From contig PWNO01000053.1 in NCBI GenBank assembly GCA_003557765.1, positions 1 to 5,489 on the forward strand: DNA of 5,489 nt, given 5' to 3'. Of the stretch, positions 1 to 5,489 are shown piece after piece (within the stretch, counting starts at the first letter, position 1; every line of letters begins with the position of its first letter). This stretch comes from Bacteroidales bacterium. GTDB lineage: Bacteria > Bacteroidota > Bacteroidia > Bacteroidales > UBA7960. The notes under the pieces were generated by a model. The model was not told where the DNA came from, ran no database searches, and worked only from the letters and a program-made list of their open reading frames with translations. The translations under genes and the position numbers were made by a program.

Positions 1-822
1 ACCCTCGATGGGCTCAAGGCGCTTCTTCGGTGCATCCAGGCGAGGAATGGAGTTCAACAAACCTTCAGTGTAAGGATGCTTGGGATCTTTGAAGAGATCA
101 AACACCGAGGCCTCTTCAACAATCTTCCCGGCATACATGACAACAACTCTGTCCACCATCTCGGCAATAACGCCCAGGTCGTGGGTGATGAGCACAATAG
201 CTGTATCCAGATCTTCTTTAATCTTTTTCATCAGGTCAAGAATCTGGGCCTGGATTGTAACGTCCAGGGCTGTGGTGGGCTCATCAGCGAACAGCAACTT
301 GGGGTTGCAGGACAGCGCCATGGCAATCATGACCCGCTGGCGCATACCGCCGCTGAGCTGATGGGGGTATTCCTTTATTCTTCTTTCCGGCAAGGGGATG
401 TTAACCAGTCTGAGCATTTCCACGGCCTTTTCCTTGGCCTGCTTGTCATTTAAGTTTTGATGGAGCTTCAGCGCTTCACCAATCTGGTCCCCGATGGTGA
501 ACACGGGGTTCAATGATGTCATGGGCTCCTGAAAAATCATGGAAATGTCATTGCCGCGAATTTGCCGCATTTGCCGGTCATTGAGCTTAAGCAAGTCCTT
601 GCCGTCAAAATGCATGTCGCCGCTGACTATTCTGCCCGGCGGGTTGGGAATCAGACGCATCACCGAAAGAGAGGTAACACTTTTCCCGCAACCAGATTCG
701 CCCACTATGCCCAGCGTCTCACCGGCTGCGACTTCAAAGTCCACACCGTCAACGGCAGGAACTACTCCATCTTCTGTATAGAAATAGGTCTTAAGGTCTT
801 TTACAGTAAGAAGGTTAGCCAT
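1..822 (-). CDS. OppD/DppD-type peptide ABC transporter ATP-binding protein, 3' end beyond window
   Basis: Cytoplasmic ATPase subunit that powers uptake through the two permeases encoded just upstream. The frame is open from ATG at 822 to the window edge, giving 274 residues that begin [14 protein letters not shown]. Visible motifs are Walker A GESGCGKS (41-48), Q-loop Q98 in [12 protein letters not shown], signature LSGGMRQR (156-163), Walker B LLFADEP (176-182, with D180 and catalytic E181) and switch His H214 in LITHDLG. From about residue 248, [15 protein letters not shown] is the start of the oligopeptide/dipeptide-transporter C-terminal region, which marks this family among ABC ATPases. 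Members usually have about 320-340 residues, so roughly 50-65 are missing at the left edge. The start is supported by AGAGGTG five nt upstream (828-834). The gene begins 16 nt after the OppC-type stop, so it is cotranscribed. The substrate (oligopeptide, dipeptide or other) cannot be decided, so no symbol is given. Confidence 0.96.
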   Translation of the reverse strand, partial: MANLLTVKDLKTYFYTEDGVVPAVDGVDFEVAAGETLGIVGESGCGKSVTSLSVMRLIPNPPGRIVSGDMHFDGKDLLKLNDRQMRQIRGNDISMIFQEPMTSLNPVFTIGDQIGEALKLHQNLNDKQAKEKAVEMLRLVNIPLPERRIKEYPHQLSGGMRQRVMIAMALSCNPKLLFADEPTTALDVTIQAQILDLMKKIKEDLDTAIVLITHDLGVIAEMVDRVVVMYAGKIVEEASVFDLFKDPKHPYTEGLLNSIPRLDAPKKRLEPIEG

Positions 823-838
823 ATTTTCACCTCTCTTC

Positions 839-2119
839 CTATTGTTTCAGCCGGGGATCAAGAGCATCCCTGAGGCCGTCACCCATGAAGTTGTATCCCA
901 GAATGGTGACAAAGATAAAGATTCCAGGATAGGTGGTAATCCAGGGAGCTGCCCGCAGGAAGTTACGTCCATCGTTAAGAACGTTGCCCCAACTGGGAGT
1001 GGGAGCAGGCGGTCCAAAGCCCAGGAAGCTCAGGCCCGATTCTGCCAGGATGGCGGTACCGATACCGATGGTAGCAGCAACGATGATGGGAGCCATGGCG
1101 TTGGGCAGGATGTGCTTGAAGATAATCCTGCTATCATTGGCGCCCATGGCCCGGGCTGCCTCGGTAAAGTCACGTTCCCGCAAGCTGAGGAACTCTGCCC
1201 GGACAAGCCGGGCGATTCCCGTCCATCCCGTTATCCCGATGACCACCATGATGTTGAAAATACTTCGTCCCAAAATCGCAATAACGGTCAACAACAGGAA
1301 GAAAGTGGGGAACACCATTATAACCTCGGTGAAACGCATGAGGATGTCGTCCACAATGCCACCGTAAAATCCGGAGATTGAACCGATCAGCACACCGATG
1401 GTGATATAAATGCCCACAGCCACAAAGCCGACAGACAGTGAAATCCTGCCGCCATACAGCACCCGTGTCCACACATCCCTGCCAAAGTTGTCGGTGCCAA
1501 GGATGTGGCCGGTACTGGGCCGAGCAATCAGATTTCGAGGCCGGCCAGTTGCAGAGACAAGGTTTATCTCCTGCAATGGGCCGTACTCCCCATCAGTAAC
1601 ATCTACAAGCGCTGTGCCGTCAACCTTTTCAATCACCAACCTGTTACGCTCTTCATAGGCGTTTACAGTGGGAACGGCTTCGGAGATTCTTGCCGCCAGG
1701 GCTTCCGGAGTGTCTCCTTTGTAAACAGTAACTTCAACGCCATCAAAGGTCACTATGTCGCTCTCAACGCCCTCAGGAGCTTCTTCAAAGGTAATTTCCA
1801 GGAACCTGTTGCTCTCAAAGGTATGGGGAATATGCTCCCGGGTTGGGGGCATCAAACGGTTGATGGTGTTAGTACGCTGATATTCATAGGGTGTAAGGTA
1901 GGGCGCAAAGATTGCCGAAGCAAACATTATCAGCAGTGCAGTCGCCCCTCCTATTGCAGTCTTGCTGCGGCGGAACCGGCGCAGAAAGGTTCGAAACATG
2001 GAGCTGTCTTTGGCCTCAAGCGTGGCCTTCTTTAAAACCTCTTCGGCTTGTTTTAAGTCAAACTTTTCTTCATTAACCTTGGGATCTTGCTTGACATCTT
2101 TATTTTTGTCTTTGCTCAT
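839..2119 (-). CDS. OppC/DppC-type peptide ABC transporter permease with a large extracytoplasmic insert
   Basis: Inner-membrane permease subunit, 426 residues from ATG at 2119. That start follows AAAGGAGG with 7 nt spacing; a longer in-frame start at 2167 would overlap the upstream gene and lacks such a site. Residues 1-45 are charged and cytoplasmic. TM1 is at about 56-74, followed by [20 protein letters not shown], the usual OppC N-terminal segment. The signature [15 protein letters not shown] is at 205-219, and five more membrane segments follow at about 226-248, 267-283, 285-299, 342-360 and 395-412. The EAA coupling loop that contacts the ATPase is at 320-340 ([21 protein letters not shown]). 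The C-terminus DALDPRLKQ is typical. Usual OppC/DppC proteins are about 290-310 residues. The excess here is mainly residues ~101-200, placed between NRLMPP and LGTDNFGRD where the usual loop is only a few residues. This insert would face outward. The gene begins 19 nt after the OppB-type stop. Confidence 0.96.
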   Translation of the reverse strand: MSKDKNKDVKQDPKVNEEKFDLKQAEEVLKKATLEAKDSSMFRTFLRRFRRSKTAIGGATALLIMFASAIFAPYLTPYEYQRTNTINRLMPPTREHIPHTFESNRFLEITFEEAPEGVESDIVTFDGVEVTVYKGDTPEALAARISEAVPTVNAYEERNRLVIEKVDGTALVDVTDGEYGPLQEINLVSATGRPRNLIARPSTGHILGTDNFGRDVWTRVLYGGRISLSVGFVAVGIYITIGVLIGSISGFYGGIVDDILMRFTEVIMVFPTFFLLLTVIAILGRSIFNIMVVIGITGWTGIARLVRAEFLSLRERDFTEAARAMGANDSRIIFKHILPNAMAPIIVAATIGIGTAILAESGLSFLGFGPPAPTPSWGNVLNDGRNFLRAAPWITTYPGIFIFVTILGYNFMGDGLRDALDPRLKQ

Positions 2120-2125
2120 CTGTTT

Positions 2126-2134
2126 ACCTCCTTT
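2126..2134 (-). promoter_or_regulatory. ribosome binding site deciding the OppC-type start
   Basis: AAAGGAGGT on the minus strand, with GGAGG ending 7 nt before ATG at 2119. It lies in the 19-nt gap after the upstream permease stop. It supports the 426-residue protein over an in-frame extension of 16 residues starting at 2167. Confidence 0.85.
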
Positions 2135-2138
2135 CCTC

Positions 2139-3110
2139 TCAATCGAACCGGATCCGCGGGTCGACAATTACGTAGAGAATATCAGCCACAACCATGAAGA
2201 CCAGTGTCAACACCGCGCCGATTGTGTTAAAGGCCAGCACAATGGGATAGTCCCTCTGCAAAATAGCATTAAAGGACAGCAACCCCACACCGGGCCAGGA
2301 GAATATCGTTTCAATAATAACCGAACCACCCAGCAAACCAGGTATCATCAAAGCCATGATGGTGACAATGGGAATCAGGGCGTTGCGCATGGCGTGTTTG
2401 TAAACAACAACCCGCTCAGCCAGGCCCTTGGCCCGTGCCGTCCGGACGTAGTCCTCCCTGATGACCTGAAGCATGCTGGAACGCATGTAACGAGTCAAAA
2501 ATGCCATCTGACTGGTGCCCAGCACAAAAACAGGCATAATCATGTACTTTGCCCGGTCGATGAGCACCCAGAACAATCCCACCGTCTCTATCGTCCATCG
2601 GTAGGTGGATGCCCCGCTGGTGGGTAGCCAGCCTAATCGCACAGCGAATAGGTACATCATTAACATGCCCAGCCAGAAGTTGGGCATTGATATACCGAAG
2701 AAGGCGATAAACGTCGCCACCATGTCCATGGCCGAGTACTGCCTGACGGCAGATAACACCCCTATTGGTATCGCCAGGACAAGGGAGAATATCATAACTG
2801 CAACGTTTAACTGTATCGTCCGTGGCAGCCGGGCCAGTATCATGTCAATGACAGGCCGCCCCGTTCGGAAGGAAGTCCCGAAGTTGCCCTGGAGAACCTG
2901 GCCAAACCAGCTTATATACTGTATGTGCACCGGTTCATTGAGGCCAAACCTTTCCTGCATCCTGGCGATGTCTTCGGGGGTCAGGTCGGGACTGATCATC
3001 AAGTCCAGGGGACCGCCGGGTGCAAGATGCATGACTGAAAAAGAAATGATGGAGATTCCAATGAGCAACGGAATCATTTGCAAAAATCTTCTAATAAGAT
3101 ATGTGCGCAA
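2139..3110 (-). CDS. OppB/DppB-type peptide ABC transporter permease
   Basis: Inner-membrane permease of 323 residues, the normal family length, and partner of the OppC-type protein encoded 19 nt downstream. It begins MRTYLIRRFLQMIPLLIGIS with TM1 at about 10-29, then the family segment HLAPGGPLD. A cytoplasmic or loop segment with ERFGLNEPVHIQY (53-65) and GNFGTSFRTGRPV (75-87) is characteristic of OppB/DppB/GsiC proteins. Further membrane segments are at about 100-121, 129-157, 188-206, 244-267 and 290-316. The EAA coupling loop is at about 220-247 (DYVRTARAKGL, then HAMRNALIP), and the C-terminus is VDPRIRFD. Translation starts at TTG (3110) after AGGAGGG with 7 nt spacing; no ATG competes nearby. 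A strong promoter about 210 bp upstream suggests this gene heads its own transcript with the downstream permease and ATPase. Substrate is undetermined. Confidence 0.96.
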   Translation of the reverse strand: MRTYLIRRFLQMIPLLIGISIISFSVMHLAPGGPLDLMISPDLTPEDIARMQERFGLNEPVHIQYISWFGQVLQGNFGTSFRTGRPVIDMILARLPRTIQLNVAVMIFSLVLAIPIGVLSAVRQYSAMDMVATFIAFFGISMPNFWLGMLMMYLFAVRLGWLPTSGASTYRWTIETVGLFWVLIDRAKYMIMPVFVLGTSQMAFLTRYMRSSMLQVIREDYVRTARAKGLAERVVVYKHAMRNALIPIVTIMALMIPGLLGGSVIIETIFSWPGVGLLSFNAILQRDYPIVLAFNTIGAVLTLVFMVVADILYVIVDPRIRFD

Positions 3111-3320
3111 TCCAATACCCTCCTTTGCCTTTGTTCAAACCGAAAAGTTTCGGCAAGCTGAAAATGAGCGACAATGAGTCCGGTACCAACCCCCCTGCTG
3201 TTACAGTTCTGTACCTAAAAACCTTCTACTGCCTATTCGCGAGCCTTTGGGGCAAATCCTGCCTTAACAGTTTTTTTAACACAAATGACATCTTAAACAG
3301 AAATAACTCCCAGTTGCCTT
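3111..3320 (-). other. untranslated leader of the permease-ATPase operon
   Basis: About 200 nt between the predicted transcription start (near 3314) and the TTG start at 3110, with no convincing reading frame. Two small dyads are visible: TACAG-TT-CTGTA on the plus strand at 3202-3213, and CCGAA/TTCGG around a 4-nt loop at 3140-3153, about 15 nt upstream of the ribosome binding site. Neither is followed by a good U-tract, and I recognise no riboswitch or T-box. The function, if any, is unknown. Confidence 0.45.
3118..3125 (-). promoter_or_regulatory. ribosome binding site for the TTG-initiated permease gene
   Basis: AAGGAGGG on the minus strand, 7 nt before TTG at 3110. It is a strong site, and it decides the unusual start codon. 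Confidence 0.85.
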
Positions 3321-3349
3321 ATGATAGCCATAGCAAGCAACGCTGTCAA
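3321..3349 (-). promoter_or_regulatory. sigma-A promoter for the permease-ATPase operon
   Basis: Reading the minus strand, TTGACA (3349-3344) and TATCAT (3326-3321) are separated by exactly 17 bp. This is one mismatch from the vegetative consensus. It lies between the duplicated terminator and the OppB-type gene, so it would drive the permeases and ATPase independently of the binding-protein gene and of the IS. A second TATAAT is present at 3368-3363 but has no good -35 box. Confidence 0.75.
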
Positions 3350-3414
3350 GGGATTTCGCTGTATTATAACACTACTGTAAAGCAATTAATACATAGCCCT
3401 CCTGGCGAAGACAC

Positions 3415-3443
3415 AAAAAAAAGGTTCCCCGCAGGGAACCTTT
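3415..3443 (-). terminator. intrinsic terminator, permease-side copy (keeps the U-tract)
   Basis: Hairpin with arms AAAGGTTCCC/GGGAACCTTT around a 4-nt loop (3420-3429 and 3434-3443; the loop reads TGCG on the minus strand). On the minus strand the 3' arm runs into eight T in all (3422-3415). It would stop transcripts leaving the IS before they enter the permease operon. Before the insertion it was presumably the terminator directly after the binding-protein gene. Confidence 0.85.
3420..3443. repeat. 24-bp target-site direct repeat, left copy
   Basis: It is identical over 24 of 24 bases, and in the same orientation, to 5065-5088, and it directly abuts the IS end at 3444. The repeat is itself a hairpin (10-bp arms, 4-nt loop). 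The bases just outside differ between the copies (A versus G before, C versus T after), so 24 bp is the maximal direct repeat. Because the sequence is palindromic, part of it could in principle belong to the IS ends. Confidence 0.85.
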
Positions 3444-4975
3444 CAGGCTGTAGACAAAAATGGCTTTGTGGTGGTAATCCCACGAAGCCATTTTCCCGTT
3501 AATTGCAAAATATAACCAGCCAAAGAAGCAGCTGCAGCAAAAGGAGGGCCAGCAGTAGGCCCTGAGCTCTGTCTTTGCTTCCACAGGGCCAGTTTCTTGA
3601 GATTCATGCACGCAAACAGAAGCGTGAGATGGTCCTGAACCTTTCTCCGCCCTCGATAGTGGGTATAGCGCATGCCATGTTTCTCCTTGGCATCAGCAAA
3701 AACCCTTTCAATGGTTTCACCGCGCTTCTTGTATAAATCCTTGCATCTGGGAGTATGTCTCAAATCTTCGGCTGTTTCCATAAAGCTTTCCCAGACATGG
3801 CGGGTAACAACCTTGGTGTTGTTTTTGCTGCGGGTACATTTCATTTTCAACGGACAAGTGCAACATACCTTGGGATCGCTCTTATACTCCCTGTAACCGG
3901 ATCTGTTGGTAGTGCTATAGCGAAGCTCTTTGTCATTGGGGCATAGATAGCAGTCATAATACTCATCGTAAACATACTCATACTTTTTAAAGTAACCTTT
4001 AGCGGTCATCGGACGCTTGTAGGGCATGATGGGGTTTTTGCCCGCCTGAATAATCTCCCTGCAGATTGCCGGGGTCTTGTAGCCAGCATCCAAGACATAA
4101 TCTTTTGCTTCCGGATGCTGGCGGGAAACATCAGTAAATATTTCTGGAAACACCTGGCTGTCATGAACATTGCCCGCAACAGTGCGCGAGGCTAGTATAA
4201 AGTTGTTGCGGTCACAGGCTACGGTTACACCATAGGCAAAGCATCGCTCTTTCTCACCCTTGTAGAACAGGCCACTCTCAGGGTCGGTGGTGCTGGTCCT
4301 GACCATGCGTCCTTTATCGTCATTGTTCTCTGCATCAGACATGCTGTTATCCTCTACGGCTTCATTGTCTGCATCTTCATAATCATCATCGTCATCATCG
4401 AACGCTTTCTTGCCAACCTCGGCACGTTCCTGGTTTATCTCATGGAGCAACTCTCGCTTATACTTGTTTACACGATGCCTGGCCATCTTCCGTATGTGTT
4501 TGTTCTTGTTGGCATTGGCTTTTACATGGGTGGAATCTATGAATACGGCATCTGCCTGGACAAAGCCGCAGGCAATTGCCTCTTCAAGGATATGTTGGAA
4601 TATCTTCTCAAAAACACGGCTCTCCTGAAAACGCCGGACATAGTTCTTGCCCAAGGTGGAAAAGTGGGGAATCTTGTCTGAGAAGCCATAACCCAGAAAC
4701 CAGCGATAGGCAACATTGACCTCTATATCCTGGATGGTTTGACGCATCGACCTAATCCCATAGAAAACCTGCAACATGAGGATTTTAACCAGAACAACAG
4801 GGTCTATGCTGGGCCGGCCGTGGGTTTGAGAATACAAATCCTTGACTTCCTCGTAGATAAAGGAGAAGTCTATGCTTGACTGCACTGCCCGGAGAAAATG
4901 GTCTGGCGGAACCATATCATCGATGCAGGTAATTTCATATTGGTTCACAGCATCACGGTCTTTTTTTACCAGCAA
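3443..4975 (-). CDS. IS1182-family DDE transposase
   Basis: Transposase of 510 residues that would cut and join the IS ends. Residues about 50-115 form the DUF772/InsH-like N-terminal domain (GRPSIDPVVLVKILMLQ, then PHFSTLGKNYVRRF). Catalytic candidates are D147 in FIDSTHVKA, D296 in VLDAGYK and E423 in GETIERVFADAKEKHGMRY. A cysteine cluster at C342, C345, C371, C372, C374 and C380 lies between the second D and the E, as in DDE_Tnp_1_6 proteins. An acidic low-complexity stretch (residues 193-220, 16 of 28 D/E) separates the first two catalytic residues. TTG at 4975 is chosen because GAGGTGA lies 5-6 nt upstream; the GTG at 4984 overlaps that site. The frame is intact. Its tail passes through a hairpin and the terminal inverted repeat, and the TGA seems to take its last base from the flanking repeat. 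It has no functional link to the transporter genes. Confidence 0.95.
   Translation of the reverse strand: MLVKKDRDAVNQYEITCIDDMVPPDHFLRAVQSSIDFSFIYEEVKDLYSQTHGRPSIDPVVLVKILMLQVFYGIRSMRQTIQDIEVNVAYRWFLGYGFSDKIPHFSTLGKNYVRRFQESRVFEKIFQHILEEAIACGFVQADAVFIDSTHVKANANKNKHIRKMARHRVNKYKRELLHEINQERAEVGKKAFDDDDDDYEDADNEAVEDNSMSDAENNDDKGRMVRTSTTDPESGLFYKGEKERCFAYGVTVACDRNNFILASRTVAGNVHDSQVFPEIFTDVSRQHPEAKDYVLDAGYKTPAICREIIQAGKNPIMPYKRPMTAKGYFKKYEYVYDEYYDCYLCPNDKELRYSTTNRSGYREYKSDPKVCCTCPLKMKCTRSKNNTKVVTRHVWESFMETAEDLRHTPRCKDLYKKRGETIERVFADAKEKHGMRYTHYRGRRKVQDHLTLLFACMNLKKLALWKQRQSSGPTAGPPFAAAASLAGYILQLTGKWLRGITTTKPFLSTA
3444..3458 (-). repeat. IS terminal inverted repeat, transposase 3' side
   Basis: CAGGCTGTAGACAAA on the plus strand matches the inward reading of the other end (CAGCCTGTCGACAAA) at 13 of 15 positions. 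It lies inside the last codons of the transposase frame. Confidence 0.8.
3452..3494 (-). terminator. hairpin terminator at the transposase 3' end, inside the coding frame
   Basis: Arms AAAATGGCTT (3457-3466) and AAGCCATTTT (3485-3494) pair perfectly. The stem continues inward with one T-G pair and four further pairs to 3471/3480, about 15 bp in all, around an 8-nt loop. On the minus strand the 3' side ends in TTTTTGTC. It overlaps roughly the last 17 codons of the transposase. Confidence 0.6.
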
Positions 4976-4980
4976 TAAGA

Positions 4981-4987
4981 TCACCTC
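4981..4987 (-). promoter_or_regulatory. ribosome binding site deciding the transposase TTG start
   Basis: GAGGTGA on the minus strand, 5-6 nt before TTG at 4975. The upstream GTG (4984-4982) lies within it and so is unlikely to be the start. Confidence 0.7.
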
Positions 4988-4990
4988 AGC

Positions 4991-5027
4991 ATTGTAGTGA
5001 TACTAATTAATTTCGCCAAATGAACAA
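4991..5027 (-). promoter_or_regulatory. candidate transposase promoter(s)
   Basis: There are two overlapping possibilities on the minus strand. One is TTGGCG (5019-5014), 17 bp, TACAAT (4996-4991). The other is TTGTTC (5027-5022), 16 bp, TAGTAT (5005-5000), whose -35 box touches the T-run of the IS-end terminator. Both lie between that terminator and the transposase start, as expected for an IS that insulates itself and makes its own weak transcript. Confidence 0.4.
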
Positions 5028-5061
5028 AAAAAACCTGTCGACAAGGGACTTTGTCGACAGG
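5026..5061 (-). terminator. IS-end terminator facing incoming transcription
   Basis: On the minus strand a perfect 11-bp stem (CCTGTCGACAA/TTGTCGACAGG, 5061-5051 with 5044-5034) around a 6-nt loop is followed by eight T (5033-5026). It is a classical intrinsic terminator. Its 5' arm is part of the terminal inverted repeat. It would stop read-through from the binding-protein gene before the transposase. Confidence 0.85.
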
Positions 5062-5064
5062 CTG
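5050..5064 (-). repeat. IS terminal inverted repeat, transposase 5' side
   Basis: Read inward on the minus strand it is CAGCCTGTCGACAAA, 13/15 identical to the inward reading of the other end (3444-3458). It overlaps the 5' arm of the IS-end terminator. Confidence 0.8.
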
Positions 5065-5088
5065 AAAGGTTCCCCGCAGGGAACCTTT
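5065..5088. repeat. 24-bp target-site direct repeat, right copy: hairpin after the binding-protein gene
   Basis: Same sequence and orientation as 3420-3443. It starts 9 nt after the binding-protein stop, where an intrinsic terminator is expected. On the minus strand its hairpin (5088-5079 with 5074-5065) now has only the three T of the arm before the IS begins with CAGCC. The rest of the original U-tract was left with the other copy. Confidence 0.85.
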
Positions 5089-5097
5089 TTGTGAAGC

Positions 5098-5489
5098 TTA
5101 GTCTTCTGCGATATACCAGCGGTCGAACCACCACAGGCCCAAAGCGCCAACGGTGATATCGTGAACCTTCTTGTCAACAGCGGTAGTGATGTCGCGGGTG
5201 AAGAGGAATACGTACGGCAGGTCGTAGGAAAGAAGCTCTGCGAACTCCTGATAGTAACCTCTCCGCTCGTCGATGTCGACAGTGGTCCGGCCTTTGATCA
5301 ACAGTTCGTCAATTTCCTCGTTGCTGTAAAAGCCCAGGTTGAGCATGCCGGTTGCATCGGTGTGGAAGATGCTGTAGGCATCGGGGTCTGCACCCAGTGC
5401 CCAGCCGATAACCAGCAACTGGTACTCAGCGGTGAAGACGTAGTTGTTGAGCAGGGTTGCCCACTCAATCCACTGAAGCTCCAGGCTAA
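5098..5489 (-). CDS. family-5 extracellular solute-binding protein (peptide ABC transporter), C-terminal part
   Basis: Extracytoplasmic binding protein that would deliver substrate to the permeases encoded downstream. Only the last 129 residues are in the window; the frame is open to the right edge and ends with TAA at 5098-5100. Family-5 C-terminal features are visible: LELQWIEWATLL, then VIGWALGADPDAYSIFHTD (tryptophan and DP motif), LGFYSNEEIDELLIKG (the N/Y-S/N-x-E-hydrophobic-D segment), DERRGYYQEFAELLSYDLPYVFLF and a W-rich end. OppA/DppA-like proteins are usually 500-600 residues, so about three quarters, including the signal peptide, lie outside. A binding-protein gene ahead of the permeases, separated by a terminator, is a common layout that gives excess binding protein. 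Substrate unknown. Confidence 0.93.
   Translation of the reverse strand, partial: SLELQWIEWATLLNNYVFTAEYQLLVIGWALGADPDAYSIFHTDATGMLNLGFYSNEEIDELLIKGRTTVDIDERRGYYQEFAELLSYDLPYVFLFTRDITTAVDKKVHDITVGALGLWWFDRWYIAED

Larger units (their letters stand above)
3444..5064 (-). mobile_element. complete IS1182-family insertion sequence, 1621 bp
   Basis: It carries one intact DDE transposase gene. It is bounded by imperfect 15-bp terminal inverted repeats (13/15) and flanked by a perfect 24-bp direct repeat. Length and gene content fit the IS1182 family. Both ends contain hairpins that can act as transcription terminators in the transposase direction. The intact frame and identical flanking repeats suggest a fairly recent insertion. 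The exact outer bases are uncertain by some bases because the target repeat is palindromic; an independent copy is needed to fix them. Confidence 0.88.

Noticed and set aside
842..2035. Plus-strand open frames of 100-180 codons opposite the OppC-type gene
   Set aside because: They have no ribosome binding sites or recognisable domains, and the minus-strand genes explain the coding signal.
2120..2167. Longer OppC-type protein starting at 2167
   Set aside because: It would overlap the upstream permease gene and lacks a ribosome binding site; ATG at 2119 has an excellent one.
3140..3153. Small hairpin upstream of the OppB-type gene as a terminator or attenuator
   Set aside because: The stem is only 5 bp with a 4-nt loop and no run of T follows.
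3372..3405. AGGAGGGCTATG just downstream of the permease-side terminator as a small gene
   Set aside because: The frame is ATG TAT TAA, only two codons, and it lies upstream of the predicted promoter.
3415..3458. Hairpin repeats at both junctions read as extended terminal inverted repeats of the IS
   Set aside because: The hairpins are 24/24 identical as direct repeats while the adjacent terminal repeats match only 13/15. One copy plus the flanks makes a sensible terminator after the binding-protein gene. Because the hairpin is palindromic the alternative is not fully excluded.
4976..4984. GTG at 4984 as transposase start
   Set aside because: It lies within the GAGGTGA ribosome binding site, whereas TTG at 4975 is correctly spaced.

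Overview
The window is from a bacterial chromosome. The strong AGGAGG-type ribosome binding sites, the use of TTG starts, a textbook sigma-A promoter and the moderate GC content by eye suggest a Firmicute, probably clostridial or Desulfotomaculum-like. That placement is an inference. All real genes lie on the minus strand, so transcription runs from high to low coordinates.

In transcription order there is, first, the C-terminal part of a family-5 peptide-type substrate-binding protein (5489 to 5098). An insertion sequence of the IS1182 family follows (3444-5064, 1621 bp) with an apparently intact 510-residue DDE transposase. Next is a leader of about 300 bp holding a good promoter (TTGACA, 17 bp, TATCAT). 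Then come a permease of OppB/DppB type (3110 to 2139), a permease of OppC/DppC type (2119 to 839) and the first 274 residues of an OppD/DppD-type ATPase (822 to 1). Gaps of 19 and 16 nt between the last three genes indicate one operon. The second ATPase usual in such systems would lie beyond the left edge. Together the genes make an ABC importer for oligopeptides, dipeptides or a similar solute; the substrate cannot be read from the sequence.

The most striking structure is the insertion site. The IS lies exactly inside what must have been the intrinsic terminator just after the binding-protein gene. The whole terminator hairpin, a perfect 24-bp direct repeat with 10-bp arms and a 4-nt loop, is now present on both sides of the IS. 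The original U-tract stayed only on the permease side, but the IS end next to the binding-protein gene carries its own hairpin plus eight T, which restores termination. The transposase frame runs through the right terminal inverted repeat to the last bases of the IS, and its TGA stop seems to be completed by a base of the target. Permease and ATPase expression can continue from their own promoter, so the insertion may be nearly neutral.

A second unusual feature is a roughly 100-residue insert in the first extracytoplasmic loop of the OppC-type permease. By eye it resembles the flagellin/hook 'IN' motif.
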